A stretch of 64,000 nucleotides of DNA from Chroococcidiopsis thermalis PCC 7203 (lineage in GTDB: Bacteria > Cyanobacteriota > Cyanobacteriia > Cyanobacteriales > Chroococcidiopsidaceae), in the NCBI RefSeq assembly GCF_000317125.1, contig NC_019695.1, forward strand, positions 2,220,336 through 2,284,335, in the 5' to 3' direction. The notes beneath the pieces are model-generated. The model searched no databases. It saw only the letters and a list, made by a program, of their open reading frames with translations, and was not told the DNA's origin. Position numbers and translations under genes: made by a program. Shown one piece after another: positions 27,652-37,188 of the stretch (the stretch's first letter is position 1; every line of letters starts with the position of its first letter).

Positions 27652-28704
27652 TTGTTACAGATTGGGATATGCCGATTATTACTTTTTAAAGTTAAGCCAC
27701 AGATTTATCTATGGCTAGCTATTTCTATTTTTGGTGCAGCTAACTCAGTCACGCGCAAGCTGACCGAAATTGGTGCGAGACATTTTCAGAACGATCGCAA
27801 TCCCATTTCTCTGTGCAATGTTTTATTTGTTGGCAATCTCTGCGCTTTGTTGGTACTGCTAATTATTTATCGACGGCAAATCCAACCAGCTATGTTAAAG
27901 CGACTTTCTCGACGAGAGTGGTTGGGATTGATAGTCGTATCAACTTTAGCAGGAGCGATCGCGCCGAGTTTAATTTTTCAGGCACTAGCTGTTACTAATG
28001 TCAATACTGTAGTGTTTTTGGGAAGATTAGAGCCACCCTTAACTTTGCTATTGTCTGTCTGGCTATTGTCTGAAAGAGTTAATTTTTGGGAAATTTTGGG
28101 TGCATCTATTGCCTTTACGGGAGTAATTTCGATTATTTTTTTGTTTCCAATTCTACAAGGAGTAAATAATATAAGCTTAATGCTAGGCATGGGTGAAATT
28201 TTCACTATTGCTGCTGCCGTAGCTTTAGCAACAGCCACAATTCTTGGTAAGCTAACCCTCTCTCGGGTTTCTTTAGGAATTTACAGCATTTTTCGCACCG
28301 CTTGGGGAACAGTTATTTTCTTTTTCGCTGCTTTACTACTCTACGGCAGAGGACATTTTATGGATGTATTTTCTCCTTTCTTGTGGGAATGGATGTTAGT
28401 TTATGGTTCTATTATTGTCGTACTCGGTCAGACTTTCTGGATTACTGGTTTAAGAGCTACCTCTATATCTGAAGCTTCTTTAGTCAGCTCTTTTACTCCC
28501 ATTGCAGGGATTCTCGCAGCTTATTTCATTTTAGGAGAAGTTCCAACACTGGCGCAGTATATGGGTGGCAGTGTCATAGTTATGGGAGTTTTTCTAAGTC
28601 AAATCGGCATCCGGCAAAAAGCATCAATTCGTGCTGCTACACGGAACGCTTCGATTCAAAAACAGCAAGAAATCGAAAGTAATATGGGATTTAAAGGGAT
28701 ATAA
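27652..28704 (+). CDS. DMT-superfamily (EamA) transporter
   Basis: A 350-residue integral membrane protein with about ten TM helices in two EamA halves (YLWLAISIFGAANSVTRKLT; MGEIFTIAAAVALATATILG). The second half ends in the typical LVSSFTPIAGILAAYFILGE. The start is TTG 27652 with GAGGA 6 bp upstream. The family exports metabolites such as amino acids, purines or other small molecules; the substrate cannot be inferred here. Confidence 0.85.
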   Translation: MLQIGICRLLLFKVKPQIYLWLAISIFGAANSVTRKLTEIGARHFQNDRNPISLCNVLFVGNLCALLVLLIIYRRQIQPAMLKRLSRREWLGLIVVSTLAGAIAPSLIFQALAVTNVNTVVFLGRLEPPLTLLLSVWLLSERVNFWEILGASIAFTGVISIIFLFPILQGVNNISLMLGMGEIFTIAAAVALATATILGKLTLSRVSLGIYSIFRTAWGTVIFFFAALLLYGRGHFMDVFSPFLWEWMLVYGSIIVVLGQTFWITGLRATSISEASLVSSFTPIAGILAAYFILGEVPTLAQYMGGSVIVMGVFLSQIGIRQKASIRAATRNASIQKQQEIESNMGFKGI

Positions 28705-28910
28705 GTCAATGCTGGCTGAGAACGTCGAATTCTTGAAGCGATCGCACAACTGAGGGGGTGGTAACTAGCAACCATCTGCGTACTTCTGATTTAGAGAAGG
28801 TTGTTGTAAATTTAACTCATTGCCTGTTGCCACCAGCATCCAGATAAATTGAAATTTACGTAATTTAGTGGACTAGCAGATTAAACCCATTATTGTTGCA
28901 GAGGTTTTGT

Positions 28911-29651
28911 ATGGTAGACTTACTCGATGCTTGGAGACTTTTGCATCCCGCGATCGCCGTTACTTTCATCTTCCCTTTGATTGGGATCGTGGCTAACTTC
29001 GCATGGCAGACACGCCAGCGCCGATTGCAAGCTAAAGGGGGTGAGAAAAGTAAAATTCCCCCGACAGTTGGCGTGGAACATAATAAATTTGGCAAGTGGT
29101 TGGCTGGAGGCGTAGTAGGATTAGCACTTGTAGGGCTTGCCCGTCCCATTTTTTACCACATTGCAACTAACCAAGTCTGGAGTAAAAACCCTTTTCAAGT
29201 TATCTTTATCACCTTGATGTTTGGTGCAACCATCGCCTCTTTGGTGTTGCTTTATCAAGCCAAACAAAAACTTTGGCGGGGAGTGTTTGCCACTTTGACA
29301 GGAATGGGTTTAGTGATTCTGGGTTTCCAAGAAGGTGTCTTCCGTCGTGATAACGAATGGTTTGTATCTCATTTCTATATCGGATTGACGGCAGCAATGC
29401 TGATGATTTTTTCCTTAGCGATTATGCAAGATATCTATCAGGATCGCTCCCATCGCTGGCGGATCGTCCATGCTATTTTAAATTCGATCGCCCTATTACT
29501 CTTTGTCGGACAGGGAATGACTGGGGTGCGGGACTTACTAGAAATTCCTTTACACTGGCAGGAACCATTCATCTACAAGTGTGATTTTAATCAAAAGACT
29601 TGTCCTACCCCAACTTCTATGACTGGTGAGTGGCGCACTGCAAAAGAGTAG
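28911..29651 (+). CDS. DUF4079-family membrane protein
   Basis: A 246-residue protein started at ATG 28911 (GAGG 7 bp upstream; an upstream in-frame Met at 28893 lacks a ribosome site). It has about six hydrophobic segments (HPAIAVTFIFPLIGIVANFA, FITLMFGATIASLVLLYQAK, IALLLFVGQGMTGVRDLLEI) and cyanobacterial DUF4079 character, similar in feel to b561-like four-helix membrane proteins. A short Cys-containing tail (KCDFNQKTCPTP) may lie outside the membrane. Function unknown, probably thylakoid or plasma membrane. Confidence 0.8.
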   Translation: MVDLLDAWRLLHPAIAVTFIFPLIGIVANFAWQTRQRRLQAKGGEKSKIPPTVGVEHNKFGKWLAGGVVGLALVGLARPIFYHIATNQVWSKNPFQVIFITLMFGATIASLVLLYQAKQKLWRGVFATLTGMGLVILGFQEGVFRRDNEWFVSHFYIGLTAAMLMIFSLAIMQDIYQDRSHRWRIVHAILNSIALLLFVGQGMTGVRDLLEIPLHWQEPFIYKCDFNQKTCPTPTSMTGEWRTAKE

Positions 29652-29667
29652 AGAATAGATTGACGTT

Positions 29668-30057
29668 TTATTCAGTTGTATCGCGATCGAGAGCGTGTTG
29701 CCTGAGTTCGCTCAGAGAAACGTATTCTAGTGCCGATGCGTGAGTTGACTGTAAAATTATGGGCGGTGCGACACCAGCATCTAGAGCTTCTTTCCAACGA
29801 GAAGCGCACAAGCACCAGCGATCGCCTGGTTTTAAGCCAGGAAAGTTAAACTCAGGTACGGGTGTGCTGAGATCGTTTCCCCGCGACTTGGTAAAATTCA
29901 AGAAATCTGCCGTTAGTTCTGCGCAAACGACATGCGCTCCATAATCGCCTGCACCAGTATTACATTTACCGTCGCGGTAATACCCAGTCATAGGAGCGCT
30001 GCAACAAGTTTTCAGTTCGCTACCGAGAACATTTCTAGCCTGTGCCACGATCGTCAT
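29668..30057 (-). CDS. DUF2237-family protein
   Basis: A 129-residue protein with the DUF2237 signature: NVLGSELKTCCSAPMTGYYR, then CNTGAGDYGAHVVCAELTADFL, and near the end GDRWCLCASRWKEAL. Several conserved Cys/His residues suggest metal binding, though no biochemical role is established. It is convergent with the DUF4079 gene, 16 bp apart. Confidence 0.88.
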   Translation of the reverse strand: MTIVAQARNVLGSELKTCCSAPMTGYYRDGKCNTGAGDYGAHVVCAELTADFLNFTKSRGNDLSTPVPEFNFPGLKPGDRWCLCASRWKEALDAGVAPPIILQSTHASALEYVSLSELRQHALDRDTTE

Positions 30058-30139
30058 CTCTCCAAGAGTCTCTCTTTATTTGCTTTATAAAGATCTCCTA
30101 TTTTAAGACAAATGCTCGATCGCTAGCTCTTTTCAGAAT

Positions 30140-31942
30140 CTACACGCACGCAACAACTTCTTGATAACTACCCGATTTAACGACTCGACCTTTTTCAATC
30201 GAGTAGACGCGATCGCAATGTTCGAGAGTAGAAAGACGGTGAGCTATGATAATCATGGTTTTAGTCCCGCTGAGAGAGCGAATAGCCTCGCTGACAAGAC
30301 TTTCAGTTTCGTTATCCAGTGCAGCAGTCGCTTCATCTAGCACCAAAATCTCCCGTTCGTGATAGAGGACGCGAGCAATTCCGATTCGCTGGCGTTGTCC
30401 TCCCGAGAGGCGTACTCCCCGTTCGCCAACAACTGTATTGATTCCATCGGGAAGTTGCTCGATCAATTCCTCTAACTGAGCCGACTGAATGGCTTTCTCT
30501 AATCTTGGCTTGTCAATCAGATCGTCTGGAACACCAAAAGTAATATTTTTCTCAATTGTGTCGTCTATCAGAAAAATAGATTGCGGAATGTAGCCAATTA
30601 AATTTTGCCAGGAGCGCAGATCGTTGTAAATTGTTTTACCATCAACTCTAATATTTCCTGTTTCCGGTGCTAAAAGTCCCAAGATGACATCAATTAATGT
30701 TGTCTTACCTGCTCCAGATTTACCAATTATCCCAATAGACTGACCTTTCTTGATGTGTAAAGAAATTTCTTTGAGATTGGTTTCTGTGGCGCTAGGATAG
30801 CGATAAGTAATTTTGTCTAAAATAATTTCTTGCTCGAATGGCAGACAGCATTTGCTATAGCTTTTTGAATCAAATAACTTACGTAAGCTTCGCTCGTCTA
30901 GTATTTTTTGACCCCGCTCGACTTCTAGATTTTCTATTTCTTTTAAATCGTAATAAACTTTATCAACTGAATAAGTACTATTTCTCATGATGCCAAAAGC
31001 ATAGATTGTATTACTTACTGATGGCAGCAGGCGAATTGAAGCCATTGCAAACACACCCAAAACAGAAGTTAAGTTTTCTGCATTCTGATTGGACAGTAAA
31101 AATATAATTGTAAATCCAACTAAAAAAGTTACTAGAATAGCTTCTAGTAAGATGCGCGGTAAAATTGAGAATGCTTGAAAGGAGCTAAGTGCAAAAGCAA
31201 ATTTATCAATCTGGGCTTTCATTTGATTCTCAAAATAAGATTCACAGCCAATAATGCGTGTCTCTTTTAGTCCTCCTAGTCCATGATTGATAATCCGAAT
31301 CATTTCTGTATTAGATTCCGAAGCTTCTTGTCCCCATTGCGAAATTTTATATCTAAAAAAGTAAATTAACCCAAAGGCTGGTAAAAGAATTGCTGCTACG
31401 CTTAGTGTTGCTATTAAGTTCGTTTTTGATAGCAAAAAAATCAAAGCCAATATCACAGTGATATTGGCTAAAGATGTAAGGAAAGGCAGCATAAAATGAG
31501 TGCAGAATTTATCGGTTTCGTTGATAACATTCTGAATTAATAAGGCTGAATTGCGATTCAAATGAAAAGTGTAGGGTGCTGCTAAATAGGAGTGGAGTAA
31601 CTTGGCTGAGAGTTCACCTTGCTGCTTGAAGGAAAATTTGAACACATATTTCTGACCGTAAAAGCTTAGGACAGACTTGAAGTATAAAATTCCGATAGTT
31701 GCTGCACTCAGTAAATATAAAAATTGTTTGTCGTTTTGAAATCCAGACTGAGTATAAAACCAATGCAGCCAGGAATTTTGATAGATTGCCTGCGGATTAC
31801 TTGCCAAGGCAATAAATGGTCCAACTAGTCCAATTCCTATTGCTTCCATCAGAGAAGTCAAGAGAAAGAAGAATATTAGGAAAAATAGTTGTCTTCTCTT
31901 GCCTGCAAGGATATAAAAAAACTTAGATAAGTAGCCGATCAT
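30140..31942 (-). CDS. ABC transporter, fused permease-ATPase (type IV exporter)
   Basis: A 600-residue half-transporter. It has six TM helices in residues 1-330 and a nucleotide-binding domain at 370-600 with Walker A GIIGKSGAGKTTL, signature RLSGGQRQRIGIAR, Walker B ILVLDEATAALD and switch His IIIAHRLSTL. It would work as a homodimer exporting lipid-linked or hydrophobic cargo. The sequence recalls PglK/MsbA-like flippases more than drug pumps, but assignment is loose. It is transcribed alone, with a 413-bp divergent spacer to the reductase genes. Confidence 0.9.
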   Translation of the reverse strand: MIGYLSKFFYILAGKRRQLFFLIFFFLLTSLMEAIGIGLVGPFIALASNPQAIYQNSWLHWFYTQSGFQNDKQFLYLLSAATIGILYFKSVLSFYGQKYVFKFSFKQQGELSAKLLHSYLAAPYTFHLNRNSALLIQNVINETDKFCTHFMLPFLTSLANITVILALIFLLSKTNLIATLSVAAILLPAFGLIYFFRYKISQWGQEASESNTEMIRIINHGLGGLKETRIIGCESYFENQMKAQIDKFAFALSSFQAFSILPRILLEAILVTFLVGFTIIFLLSNQNAENLTSVLGVFAMASIRLLPSVSNTIYAFGIMRNSTYSVDKVYYDLKEIENLEVERGQKILDERSLRKLFDSKSYSKCCLPFEQEIILDKITYRYPSATETNLKEISLHIKKGQSIGIIGKSGAGKTTLIDVILGLLAPETGNIRVDGKTIYNDLRSWQNLIGYIPQSIFLIDDTIEKNITFGVPDDLIDKPRLEKAIQSAQLEELIEQLPDGINTVVGERGVRLSGGQRQRIGIARVLYHEREILVLDEATAALDNETESLVSEAIRSLSGTKTMIIIAHRLSTLEHCDRVYSIEKGRVVKSGSYQEVVACV

Positions 31943-32356
31943 GTAGAGATAAGTTAGCTATAGTCAGCCACAATCGTAGTTTAAGTAAGTTAAAAAGGCT
32001 ACTCAACAATTTGTAATTTTACTCAATCTTTAAATTTTGTTTGGTTTATGTAAAAACAAATATATCAAAATAGTGAGTTTACGTAAAAATGCTTAAATAT
32101 GCCGAAAAGTCACTTTACTGTTATACTGAGATTTTAGGCGATCGCTACTTAGACTCCACAGGGGTTCGTGGGATAAGATATGAGAGATGCGATCGCTTGA
32201 TAGTTGAGCAATTGCTGTTTCTACCGCTTGTAACTACGGTTGTGGCAAATCTGTCATGCGGGTAGCGGAAGAAAAAGCAGACCGCAGAGAGAGGAAATAA
32301 AACAGAGAATCCGATAAGTTTAGAGCTTTGTGCTTAAATTTTTCCTCAAATTCACT
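31943..32356. other. Spacer between ABC exporter and reductase genes
   Basis: AT-rich 414 bp with two GCGATCGC-type sites and no credible gene or repeat. It should contain both divergent promoters. Confidence 0.5.
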
Positions 32357-33706
32357 ATGGCTTTCGATTATGACTTGTTTATCATTGGCGCTGGTCCTGG
32401 GGGAGTAGCCGCTGCAAGACAAGCTAAAACTTACGATGTCCGCGTTGGAATTGCCGAACGAGAGGCAGTTGGTGGTACTTGTGTCAATCGTGGTTGTATC
32501 CCTAAAAAGTTTATCGTCTACGCTGCTGATTTTGCCTTACACGATCGCGCAGCTGCAAGTTACGGCTGGAGTAAATGCGATCGTCAGTTTGACTGGTCGT
32601 ATTTTATCGCCTCCGTCCATCAACAGCTCGAACAGCGCCGCCAGTCTTTTTTAAACAAGTTTCAACAGGCAGGAATTGATGTCATTCGAGGTCAAGCAAC
32701 TTTTATCGATCCACACACCGTAAAAATCGACGGACGCAAAGTCACGGCTGACAAAATTATCGTTGCCGTGGGTGGCAAATCCATTAAACCATCAAAAATT
32801 CCAGGGATCGAATATGCAATTACATCCCGTCAAATGTTTGAACTTCCTCAACTACCACAACGTTTAGCAATTGTTGGTGGCGGATATATTGGCGTGGAGT
32901 TCTCTAGCATGATGAATGCCTTCGGCGTTGAAGTGACATTAATGGATCGCGATCAAACAATTTTATCGGGATTTGATGACGATGTTCGTACTGCCGTACA
33001 GCAGGGATTGAGTCAAAGAGGAATTCAATTTCTCGGCAACACAACGGCAAAAGAAATCAAACAAGATGCTACAGGATTGCAGGTTGTTTTAGAAGGCAAC
33101 GATCCTCAGATCGTCACAGCCGACACCGTACTCTTTGCCACAGGCAGAAGCCCCAACACTGAAAATCTAGGTTTAGAAAATGCTGGGGTAGAATTGGATG
33201 AAAAAGGCGCGATCGCGGTTGATGCTTATAGTCGCACGAACCAAGCGCATATCTTTGCTGTAGGTGATTGTACCAATCGCAAGCAATTGACTCCAGTTGC
33301 CCGAACAGAAGGTCGGGCAGTAGCGCGAACAATTTTTGACCAGCAATCGCCACAAATTGATTACACTCTCGTTCCTACCGCTGTCGTTGCCCGTCCTGAA
33401 GCTGCTGCTGTAGGATTGACAGAAGCGCAAGCACGGGAAAAATTCGGCGATGCCGTGCAATGCTACCGCACCCAATTTGAACCCCTGTTTTACAGCATGA
33501 CAGATCGCTCCGAGCAAGCGATGATGAAATTAGTAGTAGATCGGCGCAGCGATCGCGTGTTAGGCGCTCATATGGTAGGCGAAAATGCTGCTGAGATTAT
33601 TCAAAGTCTGGCAGTTGCGATCCAAAAAGGCATTGCTAAACAAGATATTGACGCAAACCTTGGCATCCATCCAACCACCGGAGAGGAATTCTTCTTGTTA
33701 GATTAA
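32357..33706 (+). CDS. Glutathione reductase-like flavoprotein, paralogue 1
   Basis: A 449-residue pyridine-nucleotide disulfide oxidoreductase started at ATG 32357. It has the FAD motif GAGPGG (11-16), redox pair Cys42/Cys47 in GGTCVNRGCIPKK, the second Rossmann fold GGGYIGVEF (about 174-182), and the C-terminal HPTTGEEF with catalytic His and Glu. It closely parallels the next gene, but the nucleotide loop reads LMDRDQTILSGFD. It has an acidic residue (Asp197) at the end of the second strand and lacks the second Arg found in NADPH-specific enzymes. This suggests altered NADPH/NADH preference or a different substrate. An upstream in-frame Met at 32330 is less likely. Confidence 0.85.
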   Translation: MAFDYDLFIIGAGPGGVAAARQAKTYDVRVGIAEREAVGGTCVNRGCIPKKFIVYAADFALHDRAAASYGWSKCDRQFDWSYFIASVHQQLEQRRQSFLNKFQQAGIDVIRGQATFIDPHTVKIDGRKVTADKIIVAVGGKSIKPSKIPGIEYAITSRQMFELPQLPQRLAIVGGGYIGVEFSSMMNAFGVEVTLMDRDQTILSGFDDDVRTAVQQGLSQRGIQFLGNTTAKEIKQDATGLQVVLEGNDPQIVTADTVLFATGRSPNTENLGLENAGVELDEKGAIAVDAYSRTNQAHIFAVGDCTNRKQLTPVARTEGRAVARTIFDQQSPQIDYTLVPTAVVARPEAAAVGLTEAQAREKFGDAVQCYRTQFEPLFYSMTDRSEQAMMKLVVDRRSDRVLGAHMVGENAAEIIQSLAVAIQKGIAKQDIDANLGIHPTTGEEFFLLD

Positions 33707-33864
33707 ATTTAAACCCGTACAGTACGCCTGTTAAATCCCCTCCTATTCCAACATATCTCACCACAAACTTGAAGATCGCGACCAAATCAGTTGATAGGTG
33801 ATAGATAATTTTTCTACCAACTGCCAACTACCAACTACCAACTACCATAGGAACATATTGACTC
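33707..33864. repeat. Spacer with CCAACTA heptamers ahead of gor
   Basis: CCAACTGCCAACTACCAACT and two more CCAACTA-type units (about 33816-33847) lie just before the start of the second reductase gene, so any shared transcript would contain them. Confidence 0.7.
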
Positions 33865-35244
33865 ATGACATTCGACTACGATTTATTTGTTATTGGCGCT
33901 GGATCTGGAGGGCTAGCAGCTTCTAAACGGGCAGCTAGCTACGGTGCAAAAGTAGCGATCGCAGAAGAAAGTCTCGTTGGTGGTACTTGTGTCGTCCGAG
34001 GCTGTATTCCGAAAAAACTCATGGTTTACGGTTCTCGCTTTCCGGCTTTGTTTCACGATGCTGCGGGTTATGGCTGGCACGTTGGCGAGACGAGTTTAGA
34101 TTGGCAACACTTCATCACTGTTATTGATAACGAAGTGAACCGTCTTTCTCAGTTGCATATCAACTTTTTAGCAAAAGCTGGAGTCGAGTTAATTCCCAGT
34201 CGCGCCGCTTTGATAGATCCCCACACGATCGAAGTAGATGGGCGCAAAGTCACGGCTGAAAAAATCTTAATTGCCGTTGGCGGTCGTCCGATTAAACCAG
34301 ACATTCCGGGTATGGAACATGTCATTACCTCGAATGAAATGTTTCACCTGCCCGAAAAACCCAAACACATAGCGATTATTGGAGCTGGTTACATTGGGGT
34401 GGAATTTGCCTGTATTATGCGCGGTCTGGGTTGCGAAGTTACCCAAATTATTCGCAAAGATTTGATTTTACGAGGATTCGATCGCGACATCCGTAATGAA
34501 ATTCAGCAAGGCATGATTCATCACGGAATTCAAGTCATCACTGATAATGTTGTCAAGGCGATCGATCGCGTCCCCAAAGGATTAAAGCTAACACTCTCTG
34601 ACCAAGATCGAGAACCAGTTGTTGCCGATGTGGTTTTAGCTGCAACTGGTCGTACTCCTTATGTTGAAGGACTTGGCTTAGAAAATGCAGGTATAGATTT
34701 AGTTCCCAGTTCCCTAGAAGGTCCAGGCTACAGTACCACTAAGGCGATCGCGGTGAACGAATTTAGTCAAACTTCACAGCCACACATCTTTGCTGTCGGT
34801 GATTGTACCGACCGGATTAACCTCACTCCTGTCGCCATTGGTGAAGGTCGTGCTTTCGCGGATACAGAATTTGGTAATCTACGCCGCGCTTTTAACCATG
34901 AAATCGTCGCTTCAGCCGTATTTTCTACTCCCGAAGCCGCCACTGTCGGCATGACAGAAGATGACGCGATCGCCCAACTGAGTGAAGATGGAGTCAAAAT
35001 CTATCGCGCCCGTTTTCGTCCCCTATTTCACAGCTTGACTGGTGCTGCTGATAAGACGCTGATGAAATTAGTTGTCGATGCTCAGACCGAACGAGTCTTG
35101 GGAGCGCATATGGTAGGAGAATACTCGGCGGAAATTATTCAAGGAGTGGCGATCGCCGTAACTATGGGCGCAACCAAAAAAGATTTCGATGCTACTGTTG
35201 GCATTCATCCTTCTACCGCTGAAGAATTCGTCACTATGCGTTGA
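33865..35244 (+). CDS. gor: Glutathione-disulfide reductase
   Basis: A 459-residue flavoenzyme that reduces glutathione disulfide in the cytoplasm. It shows FAD motif GAGSGG (11-16), redox Cys42/Cys47 in GGTCVVRGCIPKK, NADPH fold GAGYIGVEFACIM with Arg197 and Arg203 (IIRKDLILRGFD) at the positions that bind the 2'-phosphate, and terminal HPSTAEEF with the catalytic His/Glu. The canonical NADPH arginines make this copy the better candidate for true glutathione reductase. It follows its paralogue by 158 bp on the same strand and ends before a clear terminator. Confidence 0.93.
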   Translation: MTFDYDLFVIGAGSGGLAASKRAASYGAKVAIAEESLVGGTCVVRGCIPKKLMVYGSRFPALFHDAAGYGWHVGETSLDWQHFITVIDNEVNRLSQLHINFLAKAGVELIPSRAALIDPHTIEVDGRKVTAEKILIAVGGRPIKPDIPGMEHVITSNEMFHLPEKPKHIAIIGAGYIGVEFACIMRGLGCEVTQIIRKDLILRGFDRDIRNEIQQGMIHHGIQVITDNVVKAIDRVPKGLKLTLSDQDREPVVADVVLAATGRTPYVEGLGLENAGIDLVPSSLEGPGYSTTKAIAVNEFSQTSQPHIFAVGDCTDRINLTPVAIGEGRAFADTEFGNLRRAFNHEIVASAVFSTPEAATVGMTEDDAIAQLSEDGVKIYRARFRPLFHSLTGAADKTLMKLVVDAQTERVLGAHMVGEYSAEIIQGVAIAVTMGATKKDFDATVGIHPSTAEEFVTMR

Positions 35245-35294
35245 TGGTAAGACTACTCCCTGTTTCCGTCGAATTCATTTCTACTTTTATTCGT

Positions 35295-35328
35295 AGCTAG
35301 TCACATTACGGCTAGCTTGTTTTTTTTG
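35295..35328 (+). terminator. Intrinsic terminator after gor
   Basis: AGCTAG (35295-35300) pairs with CTAGCT (35312-35317) across an 11-base loop, followed by a TGTTTTTTTT tract. Confidence 0.7.
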
Positions 35329-35547
35329 CCATATTATTGTGGACAATCTGCGTAAGCCTGCCAAGCGCGATCGCAAATATCAATAATTTCACGGATATTT
35401 TCGACAACTACAGTTGTTATAAATGGCTTGTACTATTTTTAGATAAAAGTTTTAGCTCTTTTTATCTAGCAGCATTCATAGCAGTGAAGATGTAAATAAC
35501 ATCACAAGACTTGGCAAGGGTGGGAATCAAATCGAGAACAGCCAATT

Positions 35548-36396
35548 ATGGAAATTACCGGACAATTATTAGAATTTTCCTTACTGAATATTTTTCATTT
35601 CATCGAGCAATTTCACCAAACGGGCTTGCTCTCGCTTCAGCCTGAACCAAGTGACGACTCTCAACTAGGAAAAAGCTGCTATCTCTGGTTTCAAGCAGGT
35701 GGTATTGTTGCAATAGTCGAGCAACTCGATAACCAGCACTTGCTCTCAATGATCGATAAGCGGGGCTGGATTGCACCAGAATTACTCAATATCTTGTCTG
35801 AGCCAAATGGCATAGAACATCCTCTGGGAGTTGAGTTGAAAACCAATGGACAGTTGAATGCCGAACAATTACAGGTTTTGTTTCACGCTCAAGTCATTCA
35901 GCCTGTCTGCGCTTTATTTAAATTATCGCGGGGTCATTTTAGCTTTAATTCGCAAGCGACTTTACCGAAAATCGAAATGACGGGTTTGAGCTTACCAGTA
36001 GCAGAGGCAACTTTATTAGGTTTGCGGGTATTGCGAGACTGGAAGCCATTTACGGCAAAACTGCCAACCCCATCTGACATTTTAAATAAGAATGTTGTTG
36101 CTAAGCCACGATTCCAACTCGATGCCCAAGAAAGGCAAGTATGGGAACTCGTTAATGGTAAAACTTCAATTGAAGCGATCGCCAAGCAGTTGCAACAACC
36201 ATTAGAATCCATCCAACAAATCGCTTTTCGGATGAAGGTCGTTGGGTTATTAGGCTCTGTCTCTACCTCTCTCATGTCTGGGGAGACAACTGAAGAAATA
36301 GTGACTGAGAGCGGTGTAGGAGCGAATGGTGCTGCGGTAGCTAATCCTTCGCTAGTCAAGAATTTAGTCAACTTACTCAATACTAAAATTGTCTGA
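35548..36396 (+). CDS. PATAN/DUF4388 domain protein without receiver
   Basis: A 282-residue protein. The first 160 residues match the PATAN type (GQLLEFSLLNIFHFIEQFHQ, GLLSLQPEP, CYLWFQAGGIVAIVEQ). Residues 185-235 resemble a winged-helix-like module (ERQVWELVNGKTSIEAIAKQ). It lacks the receiver domain of the paralogue at 14553, so it cannot be a phospho-acceptor and may act downstream or as a dimer partner. No chemotaxis genes are adjacent. Confidence 0.8.
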   Translation: MEITGQLLEFSLLNIFHFIEQFHQTGLLSLQPEPSDDSQLGKSCYLWFQAGGIVAIVEQLDNQHLLSMIDKRGWIAPELLNILSEPNGIEHPLGVELKTNGQLNAEQLQVLFHAQVIQPVCALFKLSRGHFSFNSQATLPKIEMTGLSLPVAEATLLGLRVLRDWKPFTAKLPTPSDILNKNVVAKPRFQLDAQERQVWELVNGKTSIEAIAKQLQQPLESIQQIAFRMKVVGLLGSVSTSLMSGETTEEIVTESGVGANGAAVANPSLVKNLVNLLNTKIV

Positions 36397-36540
36397 TGCT
36401 GGTTCAACATGCATTTGTCAAGATGAATTTATTAACGTTAAAGCGTTAAATTTATGGGTAAGAAGATTCATGTTTTGTTAGTTATCTGCGAACAGCATAT
36501 TAACTGTCAACTGTCAACCGCTTGAACAACAAATTGACAC

Positions 36541-37188
36541 TTGAGCAGCAAATTCATTTATTTACATGGTTTTGCCTCTAGCCCTCAGTCAGCTAAGGCT
36601 GTCTATCTATGCGATCGCTTTGCCCAAATCGGTCTATCTTTATGCGTTCCCGATCTCAATCAGGGCGATTTTTCACATTTAACAATCACGCGGCAGTTAC
36701 ATCAAGTTGGTACTCTGTTACCACCACTTCCTACATCTGTCACAGTTGTTGGTTCTAGTTTAGGTGGGCTAACCGCAGCTTGGTTGGGGCAGAATTACCA
36801 ACAAATTCAACGGTTAGTATTACTCGCACCTGCATTTGAATTTCTCACCCACTGGCTGCCGCGATTAGGCACGGCACAGCTTCAGCAATGGCAGACAGAT
36901 AGGTATCTACAGACCTATCACTACGGCGAAAACTGCTTGCTACCCCTAGATTATGATTTCGTCCTCGATGCCGCCCAGTATCGAGAAACAGAACTATCCC
37001 GCCCTCTCCCCACTCTTATTCTTCACGGAATTCACGATGAAGTGATTCCAGTGCAATCCAGCCGTGATTTTGCGCGTCACCGCCCTTGGGTACAATTAAT
37101 TGAGCTAGATAGCGACCACGCTTTAGCTAATGTCCTGCCTGAGATTTGGGATATAATTAAAGCTTTCTGTCAGTTATCAGGCAAGTAA
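36541..37188 (+). CDS. YqiA/YcfP-like alpha/beta hydrolase
   Basis: A 215-residue small hydrolase, started at TTG 36541. It shows the family opening [19 protein letters not shown], nucleophile elbow VGSSLGG (Ser near residue 78), Asp in [10 protein letters not shown] and His in DSDHAL, so the triad is complete. YqiA-type enzymes are short esterases of unclear natural substrate. The stop overlaps the hisC start by one base (37188), suggesting translational coupling. No ATG is available near the N-terminus, which supports the TTG start. Confidence 0.85.
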   Translation: MSSKFIYLHGFASSPQSAKAVYLCDRFAQIGLSLCVPDLNQGDFSHLTITRQLHQVGTLLPPLPTSVTVVGSSLGGLTAAWLGQNYQQIQRLVLLAPAFEFLTHWLPRLGTAQLQQWQTDRYLQTYHYGENCLLPLDYDFVLDAAQYRETELSRPLPTLILHGIHDEVIPVQSSRDFARHRPWVQLIELDSDHALANVLPEIWDIIKAFCQLSGK

